From Paraphaeosphaeria minitans (taxonomy: Eukaryota; Ascomycota; Dothideomycetes; Pleosporales; Didymosphaeriaceae): DNA of 64,000 nucleotides. The DNA lies in assembly GCA_015832175.1 (NCBI GenBank), contig WJXW01000011.1:868001-932000 (forward strand). The letters run 5' to 3'. Position 1 is the first letter of the stretch. Each line of letters begins with the position of its first letter. Shown piece by piece: positions 34,447 through 45,910 of the stretch. A model generated the notes under the pieces. It was not told the origin of the DNA, searched no databases, and saw only the letters and a list, made by a program, of their open reading frames with translations. Made by a program: the position numbers and the translations under genes.

Positions 34447-36284
34447 TTTTCCAGCTCCTCGCAGAGAAATATACAAGAACGCAAGATGTCCCGCTGGTGA
34501 CCAGCAGCGGCTGAAAGGAAGGTACAATTCACGTATTCATGGAGGCAACAACGACAGGTGCCGAACAAGAGATCGTAATCTGTTCAGCTCCAGTCGTCAA
34601 TCGTGCCTGAACCTGCCAGCAGTGAGAAAGGAAAGGTAAGGAGCGTAGGCATGAAAACGTGGAGTCAGGAGTGAGTGATGAGACGCCAAACAGTATTTGT
34701 GGAAACCTGAACTCGGACCAGTGGCGCGGGGTTTCGAGACAGCGATCCTGAGGCGTCTGTCATTCCGCTGGGTGGTGTGGGAGCATTGGCGCCCTCCCAA
34801 CCGGGTCTTACGAGAGGTTGTAACAACGCGCGCTAACTTGAGGTGGGTTTCAACATCATGCAGCCTGCCTGCACCAGGATACCTAGGCGGGTACAGCGAG
34901 ACCCGTTCGTGGGCCGTTGTTCTGGATGCTATCGTGCCGCCACAGAACACGGGCTGTGGAGATTGGTGAGCTTGAGGGTGCGTCATTCAAGCCCAGGAAC
35001 CGTCCAGACGTGAAGAGCTGCCGGGCCGGTGAATCTGCACATCTACCATAATAGGTACCTCTTCTACCTGAGGATTGTCATGGGTTGATTGTCTGGGTAG
35101 GTAGCGTTCCGTCCACCCCCAGCGCTTCTTCACATCTTCATCGTTTCGTTTCGACCGGTAAGACCATCTTTAGAGCCTTGGTAGCTTGATCGGGCGCTTT
35201 GGGAAACGATTGATTGTGCGAGGCGACAGCTGGCCGGTTGTGGTGAGGTAGGAGAGCTCGGGGTGCGGTTGTGACGTTGTTGGATTTAGGTGTGTGTCAG
35301 CCTCTCGCTTCAGGGATATGCGAAACACCATGTCAATGCTGTGCTTCCTCACGGAGAACCTCACGCCGGGGATGCATGAGAAAGCAGACGGTAGCTATAG
35401 CCTGGGCTGGGCATGGGACCGCACGCAAAATATCCCGGTTGGCTGTGTGGCAGGTGCTGAGCGAGAGTCGATGAAGCACGCGCGCTACTGTAGGTAGGTA
35501 GCGTTATCTTCCCCAGGTTTACAGGACTCAAGGACAGAAACCTCGAAAGGGGATAAGAACAGCAGGAGCTGGCAAGTTGACCGTGCTCCGTTCAAGTCAC
35601 GTCGCAATATCCGCAGCGGTGCCAAAGGGCTGATGTGCCCAATCTATCCTGAGCACATCACATCAGGCGCTTGTGAATGGCCTAGGGCGGCTATTCACAG
35701 CGACAGCGGTCCAAAGACAACAAAGCTCGAAAGCCCCCCTCCGTACCGCTGTCGCTGCAGAAGCCTCGCAATGTCAGGGCGGGTTATAAGATGCCCTCCC
35801 CTGGGTTATAAGATGCTCTCCCCTCTAATCCGGTAGCCTTTGGGTTCAGCGAGCGGGCGGCCGGCATCAAGAACAAAGCTTGGTTCGTCCCACGTCTCAC
35901 GGATGAATCTTCGGGACAGACGGCATCGCAGACCAATCAGTCCCTTATGCAGAATTCTCCCAGAACATCAGGGCTGGCCACGAGCGTGGCGTGAACTCTG
36001 TCCTACGTGCTTCGGCGCAAACAACCGATTATGCACTTGATAAAGGCTGCGCATGTTGGCAGAATCAGGTCAAAGTAGTGGAGGGTGGGCATGTTGAGAG
36101 GTTGGTGGAGATCAGCGTGGAGTAAATTTCTACCTCTTTCTGCTAACGGAAAGCATCATGTTGAACGACGCTGGCCGAGATGTGCATGCCATAGCAGCGT
36201 GATTGTGGGTAGTTGGGTGCATATCCTGGTCGACTACAGTAGCTGCAAAATGCCTTCACAGCCTCATGTGCAGGGTCACTGCCT
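34447..36284. other. Gene-free spacer of 1.8 kb
   Basis: It contains the promoter of the 7TM gene on its left side. Short GGTA runs occur at about 35096 and 35490, and a 22-bp tandem duplication at 35781-35824. Open frames are short and unremarkable. Confidence 0.5.
35781..35824. repeat. 22-bp tandem duplication
   Basis: Two copies, starting at 35781 and 35803 and beginning GGGTTATAAGATG, differ at one base. Confidence 0.85.
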
Positions 36285-37817
36285 TCATGATTTCGTGAAT
36301 TCCTCCAGGTATGCCACTAGCTTTTTCACCCCTTCCAGCGATACAGCATTGTCTGTCATGCACAAATGGTTAGCCAATTCTCTGCCTTGGTTCGGCTTGC
36401 AAAAGACCGTGCTTGGATGACATAAGGGGGTCATCCCGGGGAACCTTGAGATCGACGCAAAGGATCTGGAACGGTTACCAGACTGACTGGTACTTTGTCC
36501 TTTCCGTCTATGCGCATACATAGCATAGACGAGTACCTGCACTTGCTCTGGGAACTACCACACCGAAGCTGAAGTGGCAATAGGTGAGGAAATATAGCTT
36601 CACTTACAATTGCTCGCCCGAATGCCACCCACGCTGCGGTGCCCTTTGAGGCCTAGCAGACCCTGCTTCTCAGCACCCGCAAGGAATGCCTTCTCCTTGT
36701 CAGCGTCTCCGCCGTGGACCCTGAAGCAGATGTTCATTCGGCTGCGGACCATCTTGTCCGGGACTACCCGGTAGATAGCCGAGTATTTGTCAAGAGTATC
36801 ATAGATCAGGCGTGCCTTCTCGTCTGATATTTCTTGTTGACCACCAATTCGCTTCGTGCCGTATGTGTTGACTAGGCCATTCATAACTTGGCCAGCAACC
36901 CACACATCAAATATGGGCAGCGTGTTATAGAGCGAGTTGTTCTTGGCAATAGTAGGATAGTCAAGCACAATGGGACCCACGGACAGGTTGAGCTGCCTCA
37001 ACAGATCGGGCGAGGCCGGTGTGGAGTGAGGCGGAAGCAGGGACTTGCGTATTATCACAATGGCAATGCCCGTGTTGCCAATGTTCTTCTGGGCGCCGCC
37101 GAAAATAACGGCATACTTGCGCACGTCGACCTTCCGCGAGATGAAATTGGAGGACATGTCTGCGCAGACAAGAGGAGCATCATCGCCTTCGAGGCTCTTC
37201 GGAAAGGTGGGGAACTCGACGCCGTCGACGGTCTCGTTGTCGCAGAAGTAGGCTAGAGCGGCTCCACCGCCCGACGTACGAGGTGTGAGGCTCCATTGGT
37301 CTTCGGGCGGGATCACACCAAACTTGCCGCCGTTGGCCTTGCGCGCATCCGTGGCGACGTTGACGTGTTGCGCGCCGATCAGACGTGCAGCTTCTTGCGA
37401 CGCCTTGAGCGACCACGACCCGGTGACGACGTAGTCGAGCTTCAGCTCCTCGTCAACCACCTTTCGCAGCCGTTTGAGCACCTCTTCCTGGTCGTCGCCG
37501 ACCTCTGCGGCAATCTTTGCGCGCTTCTTCTCCACCCATATCGCAACGAGGTTGTACACGGTCGCGCTGAACTCGCCGCTGCCGCCGCTCTGCAAGAAGA
37601 GGATGTCGTAGTCGTCGGGAATCTCGAGCAGCGTGGAGAGAGCCTGCTTCGCCTCGACCAGGATCTCGTTTGCTTCGGCCGACCGATGGGAGATCTCGCA
37701 GAGGCCAATGCCCTTGTCTCTGTAGTTCAGGAGCACCTGGGATGCCTTCTCCAGCACGGCGGTGGGGAGGGGAGCAGGCCCCGCACCGAAGTAGTTCACG
37801 TCTGAGCGGTTGACCAT
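36285..37817 (-). CDS. SER1: Phosphoserine aminotransferase
   Basis: The enzyme converts 3-phosphohydroxypyruvate and glutamate to phosphoserine and 2-oxoglutarate, the second step of serine synthesis, using pyridoxal phosphate. Exon 1 is 37817-36608 and exon 2 36352-36285, giving 425 residues, usual for the family. The start has NYFGAGPAPLPTAVLE. The segment LFLQSGGSGEF binds the cofactor phosphate, and Lys244 in FGGAQKNIGNTG is the Schiff-base lysine. The end GIRASNYNAVSLEGVKKLVAYL is rebuilt across a 255-nt intron (GTAAGTG donor; CTAAC and GACAG acceptor); without that splice the protein would stop just after GIRASNC. It is head to head with LYS4. Confidence 0.96.
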
Positions 37818-38249
37818 CGCGAAGGAAGGGCTGCTGGCTGTTCAAGTGCAGTCGAAGGGTTAGTAGAAGAAGATACGGAGGCGCGAAAATCGCCGGTTCA
37901 AATGTTGTTAGTTCAGCGGAGTCGCCCAGTTGGTAGAGTCATAGGTAGCATATGATGAATTGCGCGGGAGTTCGTCGCAAACCGGCGCCGGTGCCGCTTT
38001 CGGCGAATGGAATGCAGTGCAGACAATTCTCCAAGAAACGGGCGTCCCCCACGGTCCACGGACACTGCATGGGTATGATTGAATCTATCATGTGAAGCAA
38101 TGGAGTGCGCGCAGGCTGATCCAATGGCAGCGTAAGAAGAGCAGATGACTGGAGCGAGATCGGCCCGAGGTTGCCAAGCCAGAAATTTTGGGGGAGCTGG
38201 AGCAAGCATCAACACCACGACGCCATCGTCGGTTGCCCTATCCGTCACA
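37818..38249. promoter_or_regulatory. Shared divergent promoter of SER1 and LYS4
   Basis: 432 bp separate the two start codons of these amino-acid biosynthesis genes. A TGACTC core (read on the minus strand, 37941-37936), the core of the Gcn4/CpcA site, lies 119 bp upstream of the SER1 ATG. It lacks the full TGACTCA palindrome. Nearby sequence (about 37915-37990) superficially resembles a tRNA, but its arms do not pair. Confidence 0.45.
37936..37941 (-). promoter_or_regulatory. Possible Gcn4/CpcA (general amino-acid control) core site
   Basis: TGACTC on the minus strand within the SER1-LYS4 promoter. Both genes are expected targets of general control in fungi, but a six-base match can occur by chance. 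Confidence 0.3.
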
Positions 38250-40821
38250 ATGGCCATGTCTATGAGAGCAGCACGGTCGCTGTGCCGGACCCAGGCTCTG
38301 GTATGTTTGGTGTGCCAATTCCGCGCCCTTCACCCACTGACATTGTCTACAGTCCCGGACGCGTCTTCCCCTCCGAGTCACATCGCAGCTACCACTTCCT
38401 ATTGCTGCTCAGCGCACATTCTGCTCGACAAGACGGCTGTATGACTCATCGCCGGACGTGTTTCACTCTCTGAAGGAGGGATCCGCCGCCAGCTACCTCT
38501 CAACCTTCCAGCAAAAGGCCAAGGTACCGCAGACGCTCACAGAAAAGATCGTCCAACGATATGCTGTTGGCGTGGCCGAGGGCAAGACGATCAAATCTGG
38601 CGACTATGTCACGCTGCAGCCGCATAAATGCATGACCCACGACAATTCGTGGCCGGTGGCGCTGAAGTTCATGTCCATTGGCGCAACCAAGATCCATGAC
38701 CGGAAGCAGATCGTCATGACGCTCGACCACGACGTGCAGAACAAGACCGAGAAAAACCTGAAGAAGTACAACCAGATCGAGGAGTTCGCGAAGAAGCAGG
38801 ACGTCGTTTTCTACCCGGCCGGACGCGGTATCGGTCACCAGATCATGGTCGAAGAGGGCTACGCATGGCCGGGCACCGTCGCCGTGGCTTCCGACAGCCA
38901 TTCCAACATGTACGGAGGCATTGGGTGCTTGGGGACACCGGTAGTGCGTACCGACGCTGCAAGCATTTGGGCAACCGGAAAAACGTGGTGGCAGGTTCCT
39001 CCGGTCGCCAAGGTCAACCTTACGGGATCATTGCCGGACGGCGTGACGGGCAAGGATGTCATCGTTGCCCTCGCCGGGCTTTTCAACAAGGACGAGGTGC
39101 TGAACCATGCCATCGAGTTCACCGGCAGCGACGAGACCTTGCGAACCATCCCCGTGGATGAACGTCTCACCATCGCAAACATGACAACTGAGTGGGGTGC
39201 ACTCACGGGATTGTTCCCCATTGACTCGGTTCTCCACAGTTGGCTGCGGGCGCGGGCTACAGATGCCGCCATGTTCGGATCCCAGAGCGAGTACAAGGAC
39301 CACCACCAGGAGCACTTCCAACATGAACGCATTGACAAGCTGTTCACATCCACCGGCATCATCGGAAAGGAAGCCGGCGAGATCTTCAAGCCCGCTTTGG
39401 CTGCGGACAAGGGAGCAGTGTACGCCAAGGAGCTCTTCCTCGACTTGTCCACGCTCTCTCCCTATGTGTCTGGGCCCAATTCTGTCAAGGTTGCAACCCC
39501 GCTCGCTGAACTGCAGGCTCAGGAAATCAAGGTCAACAAGGCGTACCTTGTCTCCTGCACCAACTCGCGCGCATCCGACCTGCATGCGGCCGCCAGAGTT
39601 TTCAAGGAGGCGGCTGCTGCCAATGGCGGCAAGATCCCCAAACTCCCCGATCATGTAAACTTCTACATTGCCGCCGCATCCATTCCGGAGCAGAAGGCCT
39701 CGGAAGAGCTAGGCGATTGGCAGGCTCTCCTTGATGCGGGTGCCCAACCTCTCCCCGCAGGCTGCGGGCCATGCATTGGTCTCGGTACCGGTTTGCTTGA
39801 GCCCGGCGAGGTTGGCATCAGTGCCAGCAACCGTAACTTCAAGGGCCGAATGGGCTCACCCGATGCCAAGGCTTACCTCGCCAGTCCTGAGGTCGTTGCC
39901 GCAAGTGCTTTGGCTGGCAAGATCTCTGGCCCCGGATGGTATGAGGAGCCCGCTCACTACGCGGGTGTGCGCCGTGGTGACGGCGACGGCATTGTGGAAG
40001 AGGAGCGCATGATGACGATCGAAGATATGCTGGAGAAGGCTATCAGGCAGGCCGAGGAGCAGATTGATTCAGCCGAAAGCGCCGCTGTCGATACTCAGTC
40101 CGTTAATCCTCCCGATGCCGCCTCCGAGTCAGAGACTTTAACCGACATCCTGCCTGGCTTCCCCGAAAAGATTGGTGGCGAGATTGTTTTCTGTGATGCC
40201 GACAACATCAACACCGATGGGATATACCCCGGCAAATACACATACCAGGACGACGTGACCCGCGAAAAGATGGCAGAAGTCTGCATGGAGAACTACGACC
40301 CTACGTTTGGCAACACCGCGAAAGCGGGAGACATTCTGGTCTCGGGCTTCAACTTCGGGTGTGGCAGCAGCCGTGAGCAGGCCGCAACCGCCATCCTCGC
40401 GAAGGGCATTCCGCTCGTTGTCGCAGGCAGCTTTGGCAACATCTTCAGCAGGAACAGCATCAACAACGCTCTCATGGGCGTCGAGGTGCCCAAGTTGGCC
40501 AACCGTCTCCGGGAGGTCTTTTCTTCTTCGGCACCAGCTGGCTCGCAGCAGAACATGCAAGAGCCCTCCCAGAACCGCGAGTCGCTCGACTCACCGCCAC
40601 CAGCGGCCCAGGCGCAGCCCTCGCAGTCTAAGCAGCTGACCAGGCGGACGGGCTGGACGCTCGAGTGGGACGTGCGCAGGAGCACCGTCAACGTGCAGGA
40701 AGGACCCAACGGTAAGAAGTGGAGCGTCAAGGTCGGCGAGCTGCCGCCTAACGTCCAGGAGATCATCGCGCTCGGTGGTCTGGAGAGCTGGGTAAAGAAG
40801 GAAATCGGAAGCACGGGGTAA
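38250..40821 (+). CDS. LYS4: Homoaconitase, mitochondrial (lysine biosynthesis)
   Basis: Homoaconitase interconverts homocitrate/cis-homoaconitate and homoisocitrate in the alpha-aminoadipate route to lysine, using a [4Fe-4S] cluster. Exons 38250-38300 and 38353-40821 give 839 residues. The first 50 residues are Arg/Ser-rich without acids ([17 protein letters not shown]...), a mitochondrial targeting peptide. The cluster cysteines are Cys419 in YLVSCTNSR and Cys488 and Cys491 in [22 protein letters not shown] is characteristic of homoaconitase rather than aconitase. The swivel domain contains [17 protein letters not shown]. The length exceeds many homologues because of an acidic/Ser linker near residues 590-620 and a Ser/Pro/Gln insert near 735-780. 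The 52-nt intron (GTATGT; ACAG) separates the targeting peptide. Confidence 0.95.
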
Positions 40822-41876
40822 GCATCGCATTGCACGCGTATTCAGCAGCTGTATAGGATTTTGTATACCCTTTGACCATTAGCATGGGCGGCGTTTTGGA
40901 AAATAGCTTGTATCATATTCTGTTGTCAATACATCGCATCCCATCATCGAGATCTTCCGGCTGGCGCTCCTTGTTCTTCGTTCTTGGTTCTCCGTGTTCT
41001 TCCCTTTTTGACATCGTCCTGCTTCTACCTCTCCGACTCTTCTTTCTCTTTCGTCTTCTGCATGCCGTGCTCTGTGCCAATGCACGGCCGTCGCCGCGTT
41101 CCTCAGAACGCGTGAGGACACGCGCCGTGAGGATCCATTGCTTCCAGGGCACCACGCTGTATGAGTATGCTTTTATCGCCGTAAAGACCCAGGCTGTTTG
41201 AGCTTGTGCGGACGACTACATAGGCCCATGGATTGCGGGTTTGGCGCGTCTCTTAGGCTGGGTGGGAAGTTTGTGGTGGCGGAGAGGGCGAGGACGGGCG
41301 ACTTCGGTGGGGTACGGGAATGGGGTGTACCTACGGGAAGGTTAGGGTAATGGGCACAGCGGGTTTATTTTGAAGAGATGTGGGTACTGTACAATGGACT
41401 TTGGTGTGGAGATGGGCGGGAGCAGCGATGCACGTGGCCGAAGAATGGGCCTTGGTTCTGTTGAAGAGCCGATTAGGGACGATTTACATTCGTGTCCCAA
41501 CATGGTGGTAGGGTACTTTCGTTGGAGCCAAATTGGGGTTGACTGGTTGGTGGGATGGGAGAGGCAGTGCTGTTCTTACAATCGAGAGCTCTCAGTCTCG
41601 CCATCTAACATTGATATAACCCCAATAAAGTGTTCGTCAGTGTCGCATCCCTGGCATACTTGCGGGAGGAACGGTTTGACTCGGTTTGTGGAGTCGAGTT
41701 AATTCTTGAAGGCTTCATGTTGGTAAAGGTCTATCTAAGATTTTATTCAAGTCCACACCCAAGCGCATCTCCCAGAAGTAAACAAAAACCAGATAATCAG
41801 AGCTAGAGGCGATCTCTACAAGGTCGAATTTCGTCACGGTAGAGTGCGACCCATCGTTCCTTCTTCACATCCCCGT
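40822..41876. other. Gene-free spacer, convergent
   Basis: About 1.05 kb without a supported gene. It holds the 3' ends of LYS4 and of the minus-strand gene at 41877. Confidence 0.5.
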
Positions 41877-42437
41877 CTAGAACATAGCTTGACTCCAAAC
41901 GCACCCCATCACACCTCCCACGATAAGGCCTTGAGCTACAAACAACATTACGACCCCACGATTACCAAGAGCTTCGTTGGGATATTTCTTCTGCCCTTTC
42001 CCACCATTCGAATACCCATCATCCAAATAAGTCTTGCCGGCCTCCCTCCCGCAGTGTTCCTTCTCCTGGCGCACATAGTCATCATACCTCTTCGGGATCC
42101 TCTCCTCCTTCGTCGTCTTCTCGAAACGCATACGGCACGCCTTGGGAACAAGGCCATGGTTCTTGTTGAAGTACTTGGCGAAGCGTTCGTAGTCCTCCTC
42201 GAAGCGGTTGCGCGCGACGAGACCCGTGAATTTGGGCAGGGCGGCGCAGAGGGGCTGCTCGAGGTAGTGGTGGAAGTCTGCAGCAGGTTGGGGCGCGCTC
42301 GGGGGCATGAAGGCTGCGAGGGCGCCGGTGCTGCATGTGCTGGACTTGCTCGGCTTCGTGGAGGTATGGGGATTTCAGCTCCAGGCGAGGGTGGTAGTGC
42401 TTGTGAATAGAAGGAGGAAAGAGATCGTGAGATTCAT
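41877..42437 (-). pseudogene. Secreted/membrane small protein gene with in-frame TGA after the signal peptide
   Basis: The frame from ATG 42437 reads MNLTISFLLLFTSTTTLAWS, a good signal peptide, then TGA (42377-42375). In the same frame it continues for 165 codons to a stop at 41877. The continuation is coherent: a Ser/Thr/Pro linker, then FTGLVARNRFEEDYERFAKY and KACRMRFEKTTKEERIPKRY, rich in charged residues, a Cys-containing part, and a hydrophobic segment near the end (VVMLFVAQGLIVGGVMG). An internal ATG at 42308 could start a 143-residue product without the signal. No GT donor lies between the ATG and the TGA, so splicing cannot remove the stop. I do not know the family. It is either a recently inactivated gene, a readthrough case, or a gene truly starting at 42308. 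Confidence 0.5.
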
Positions 42438-43244
42438 GGTGGCGTATCTTCGTTCACTACGCCGTGTACAAATGAATGGGAATTGTTTCGAACTGCGTTG
42501 GGGTTGGTGTAGCAACTCACTCCGGATTCGTGAGAAACGTCGTGAATTTTATCCTTGCCTGTTTTGCAAGTGTGAGTGAGATATTTTCACGAGGGAGAAG
42601 ACGAATCTTTAGTATCAACGATTTTGACTGCAATTGTTGAGACAGACGGTGCAGTGTTCGTGGTGTCCCGGTAACCCTCGCTTCCAGACCAACATACATA
42701 TTTTCCCCATGGTCGTTCACACGAATGATATGACACCTATTGAGCCTCAATAATTGTAATAGAACTTGTCGAGACGATGATTTCTGGCTAAACTTAGCGC
42801 GGATTTGTATATGCTGCGCAGCCCGTCTGCATTCTGAACTACCATGAATCTTTGAGGGCCTTTTCCCTTTACTAGGCTTACCTAAAAGACCCGCCTGAAG
42901 CGTCGCCACTGCTGTTTGATTTTGTGTGGACACACTGCTTCTATTTTGCGCAGCCTAGATATAAAGCTCTCGTCCAAATTTAAGCTTAGCCCATTAGGAA
43001 AGCCATTAGGCCAAAGCGCACATGTCACTGCGACGATGAGAGGGATATTCTACGCAATCCAATCAATTTGAAAATCTATCTTGGTAATGACTGAATGCGA
43101 ATCTACTCAAACACCCCTAAAATGCCACCAACTTCAAACTCCCCCAAATGCAATTCTGTCCGTCCAAGTCTGTCTCTAGCTGCATCAGTCTTAGCGAGAT
43201 TTTCGGATTCGTTGCTGGAGAGGCCATACTGTTCGCGTGATCGC
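42438..43244. other. Spacer
   Basis: A minus-strand frame of 138 codons (42517-42933) lacks an ATG at its start and shows no motif; it is not called. No repeats are seen. Confidence 0.45.
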
Positions 43245-43445
43245 TTACTCAGTGTCGGCGTTGATCTGGGCCTCAGTGTCGGTGTGGAGGATAGCGCGGG
43301 CGACGGTGAAGGGAGAGCGCTTCTTAGCGCAGTTGGCAGCAGGGTCGTTGCAAGCACCCATGCCAGGAGCGCAGAAGATGTTGTCGTCCTTGCAGGCAAC
43401 AGCCACGGAGGCGAAAGCAATGGCGATGATGGCGAAGAACTTCAT
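43245..43445 (-). CDS. Small secreted cysteine-containing protein (66 residues)
   Basis: From the ATG at 43445 the frame gives MKFFAIIAIAFASVAVA, a clear signal peptide, then a short part with four cysteines (ACKDDNIFC...GACNDPAANC), a dibasic KKR and an acidic/polar C-terminus ending TEAQINADTE. The dibasic site after the last cysteine could be a Kex2 cleavage point separating two peptides of about 22-24 residues each. The frame is open far upstream, but that part lacks a signal and is 5' leader. I do not recognise a family; it fits small secreted proteins (effector- or antimicrobial-like). A TATAAAG box is 163 bp upstream. Confidence 0.65.
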   Translation of the reverse strand: MKFFAIIAIAFASVAVACKDDNIFCAPGMGACNDPAANCAKKRSPFTVARAILHTDTEAQINADTE

Positions 43446-44579
43446 TCTGAAAGAGTTGGTTGGTTGGATGTTGAAGGGAGAAGTTTGAGAGTTGATTAGA
43501 ATAAAGCTGCGACCGGGCAGAAAGAGTGAGCGTGAAGTGAAGTGATGAGTATCTGATTGGATTTGTAGTGAGTGTGATGATGATCTTTGGGAGGAGAATT
43601 CAAGGTGCTTTATACTGTCCCTCTTCTCACCTCTACAATGGAAATTCCGGTGTTGGCATACTCCGCCTGCTGGACCAAGCAGCCGCGATGCCTGAACAGG
43701 GAGCTTGCACAGTGCCCGAGGCGACCCTGTGATGGCTTCAGACATTAGCACGAGAGCTCCAAGATACAATCGCGCGAGAGATGTCACCGCTTCGAACGCT
43801 TCCGCAGGGCTGCGTTCCTTGAAACGCACTAACCAGTCAGTGCATGGGGATACAAGCTTTTCACCAACCCGATAAGGCGAAGCTGCAGATGTTCTTTCGC
43901 CCGAGTCATCACTGTAATTGGTAAAACACATCGATCGAACGCGCTAAGTTCAAAGGTCCGATCCCCCAGGCTGAATTAACCTAATCTTGCTACTTTGCGC
44001 CCCCAAATTCGCCTCGCATGGCCGACCTCGCCTACGTCGGCACCAATGAGAAGGCCGGAACAACGCCATACCAAGAGCATCACAAGTCCGAACATAGGGG
44101 AGCACTACACGTCCATACAATGCGCACTCTCCGATTAGGCTGACCAGGCCTTATGGTAGGTATCGGAACTTTCCTTGATCTCAGAGCGTACGAGACTCGA
44201 GTCCGAAGCATATTGGTGTACCTAGAACACGAAGACCAATGTAACGCGCACACAACTAACGTCCCACACGAACGGCATAGCGTATCAAATGTCCGTCGTC
44301 TTCACAGCAATGACCAGGCCGCTGCCTAGTTTATGCGCAAAACAAGCTAGATGAAATGTCCGTCGAGTAGGAGATCATATGTTTGAGCGATGCTGAAATT
44401 CGCTGCGATGAGCATCTACCTTCTATCACCATTACTCCGTTTCTGATTCTACGACACTCTTTTGCAACCGTTGACGTCCAATTCTCAACACTGTTTGCAT
44501 GTTGATCTCCAATTCTCATTGAACTTGATTTCTCCACACTCTCTTGACATTGTTCTTGCACTCTTGACACTCTTTCGAT
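43446..44579. other. Divergent spacer between small secreted gene and acyltransferase gene
   Basis: About 1.1 kb with no supported gene; promoters of both flanking genes are expected here. Confidence 0.5.
43608..43614 (-). promoter_or_regulatory. TATA box of the small secreted protein gene
   Basis: TATAAAG on the minus strand, 163 bp before the ATG, leaving room for a leader of roughly 130 nt. Confidence 0.45.
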
Positions 44580-45910
44580 ATGGCACTCCAGAATGAGTGG
44601 ACGTTAGGTTTAGCCGCACAGCCTATCGCATGGGCTTTTTCATTTTGTGCGACTTGCCTCGCCGTGGGCTGTGTCCCCGACCTTGGCGAATGGACTGGTT
44701 TTATAGTACTTTTGGCTCCAGCAAGCGGTGCACTGTACACATCATCGAACCTCTCACCCAATAGCTACTTTAATGACACTTACTCTCGGTTTGTGATTAT
44801 TCTCTTCTCCTACATGGTAGCTTTGTGCTTCATGCCGGGAGGCAGGGTGAGCGTACGATGAGCATCGAATGTCTCTGAGTTTTCATGGAGGCTGATCAGT
44901 GGACACAGGCGACCAAAGATAAGACCAAAGAGCTCGACACGTCGTGGAGAGCAGGGTGGAAACGCGCTTACAACGCCAGAGGTATCGGATTGGTCTGGGA
45001 GAACCCATACCTCTGGCCCGAACAAAAGAGCACTCTCGTCTTCGCCAAACCTGCAAGTGATGCCTTCAAAGACAAGTCGGTCGAAGCCCCAGCATCGCGT
45101 CACGCTCTCGCGACAAGGGGAAAGTGGTCAGCCGTGCTGATCCATAGCGTATACTTGCTACTGAACTATGTAGCCATGAAGCTCTACTTCGAGTACAGAG
45201 TGTCGGCCACCGTCGGAGGTTTCATGCCTTCAGACCTAAGCCCGGAGAAAGAAGGCATTCTGCGACGTCTCTACCACCAGTCACAGCCACACCCAGAACA
45301 GATGATGACATCCCCAGTTACGATCCGAGAGTTACAGATCCGCCTCTTGCTAGCCGCCAACAAGTTCATCCCTGACGTGCTCTCGCTATCCGCCTTCCAC
45401 GACTTGCTGGCCATCGTCTTCATCGCGACCGGAATCGACCAACCATGGGAGTGGCCGCCGCTCTTCGGACCGCTGTCCGAGGCCTACACCATGCGACGCT
45501 TCTGGGCCAACTTCTGGCATCGCCTCGTGTACAAGTCGTTCAACTTTCACGCATCGACGGTTACCAAAGCGCTTCGCATTCCCCAGGGCACCTTGTTCTC
45601 CAGAATCCTCAACAACTGTCTTGTCTTCGTGCTCTCGGCCATCATGCATGCGACGGTCACATGGTTGTACGGCGGAAGGTGTGCATGGGGCAGGGGCACG
45701 ATGGCCTTTTGGTGCATCCAGCCTTTGTCCTTCGTTCTCGAGGGTCTGGTTCAGTGCAGCTGGAAACAGTATCGGAAGCGCATGTTGTGGTGGATGAACG
45801 CTTCGGTCATGGCTGTTTTCGAAAGAGCTGCAGGGTATGGATGGGTTGTTGCTTGGTTGATGTGGTGTGCGCCCAAGGCGGATTTCACTTTCCAGAATTG
45901 TCGTGCCTAG
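44580..45910 (+). CDS. Wax-synthase-domain membrane O-acyltransferase (MBOAT_2/Tri7-like)
   Basis: Proteins of this type move an acyl group onto an alcohol inside the membrane; fungal members include acetyltransferases of secondary metabolism such as Tri7. Exons 44580-44846 and 44900-45910 give 425 residues. The first 90 residues hold two or three membrane segments (LAAQPIAWAFSFCATCLAVG; FVIILFSYMVALCFM). The middle contains GIGLVWENPYLWPEQK. The core family motif is RRFWANFWHRLVYKSF, in which the histidine is the expected catalytic residue, followed by NNCLVFVLSAIMHA with the second conserved histidine. The intron (53 nt, GTGAGC donor, CAG acceptor) is in phase. It is not inside a visible biosynthetic cluster, so the acceptor cannot be guessed. 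Confidence 0.85.

Noticed and set aside
37915..37990. tRNA-like stretch with an A-box-like GCCCAGTTGGTAGAG
   Set aside because: The acceptor, anticodon and T arms do not pair and the B box is poor; it also lies in a promoter.
42517..42933. 138-codon minus-strand frame
   Set aside because: No ATG at its start and no recognisable feature; an internal ATG would leave about 60 residues.
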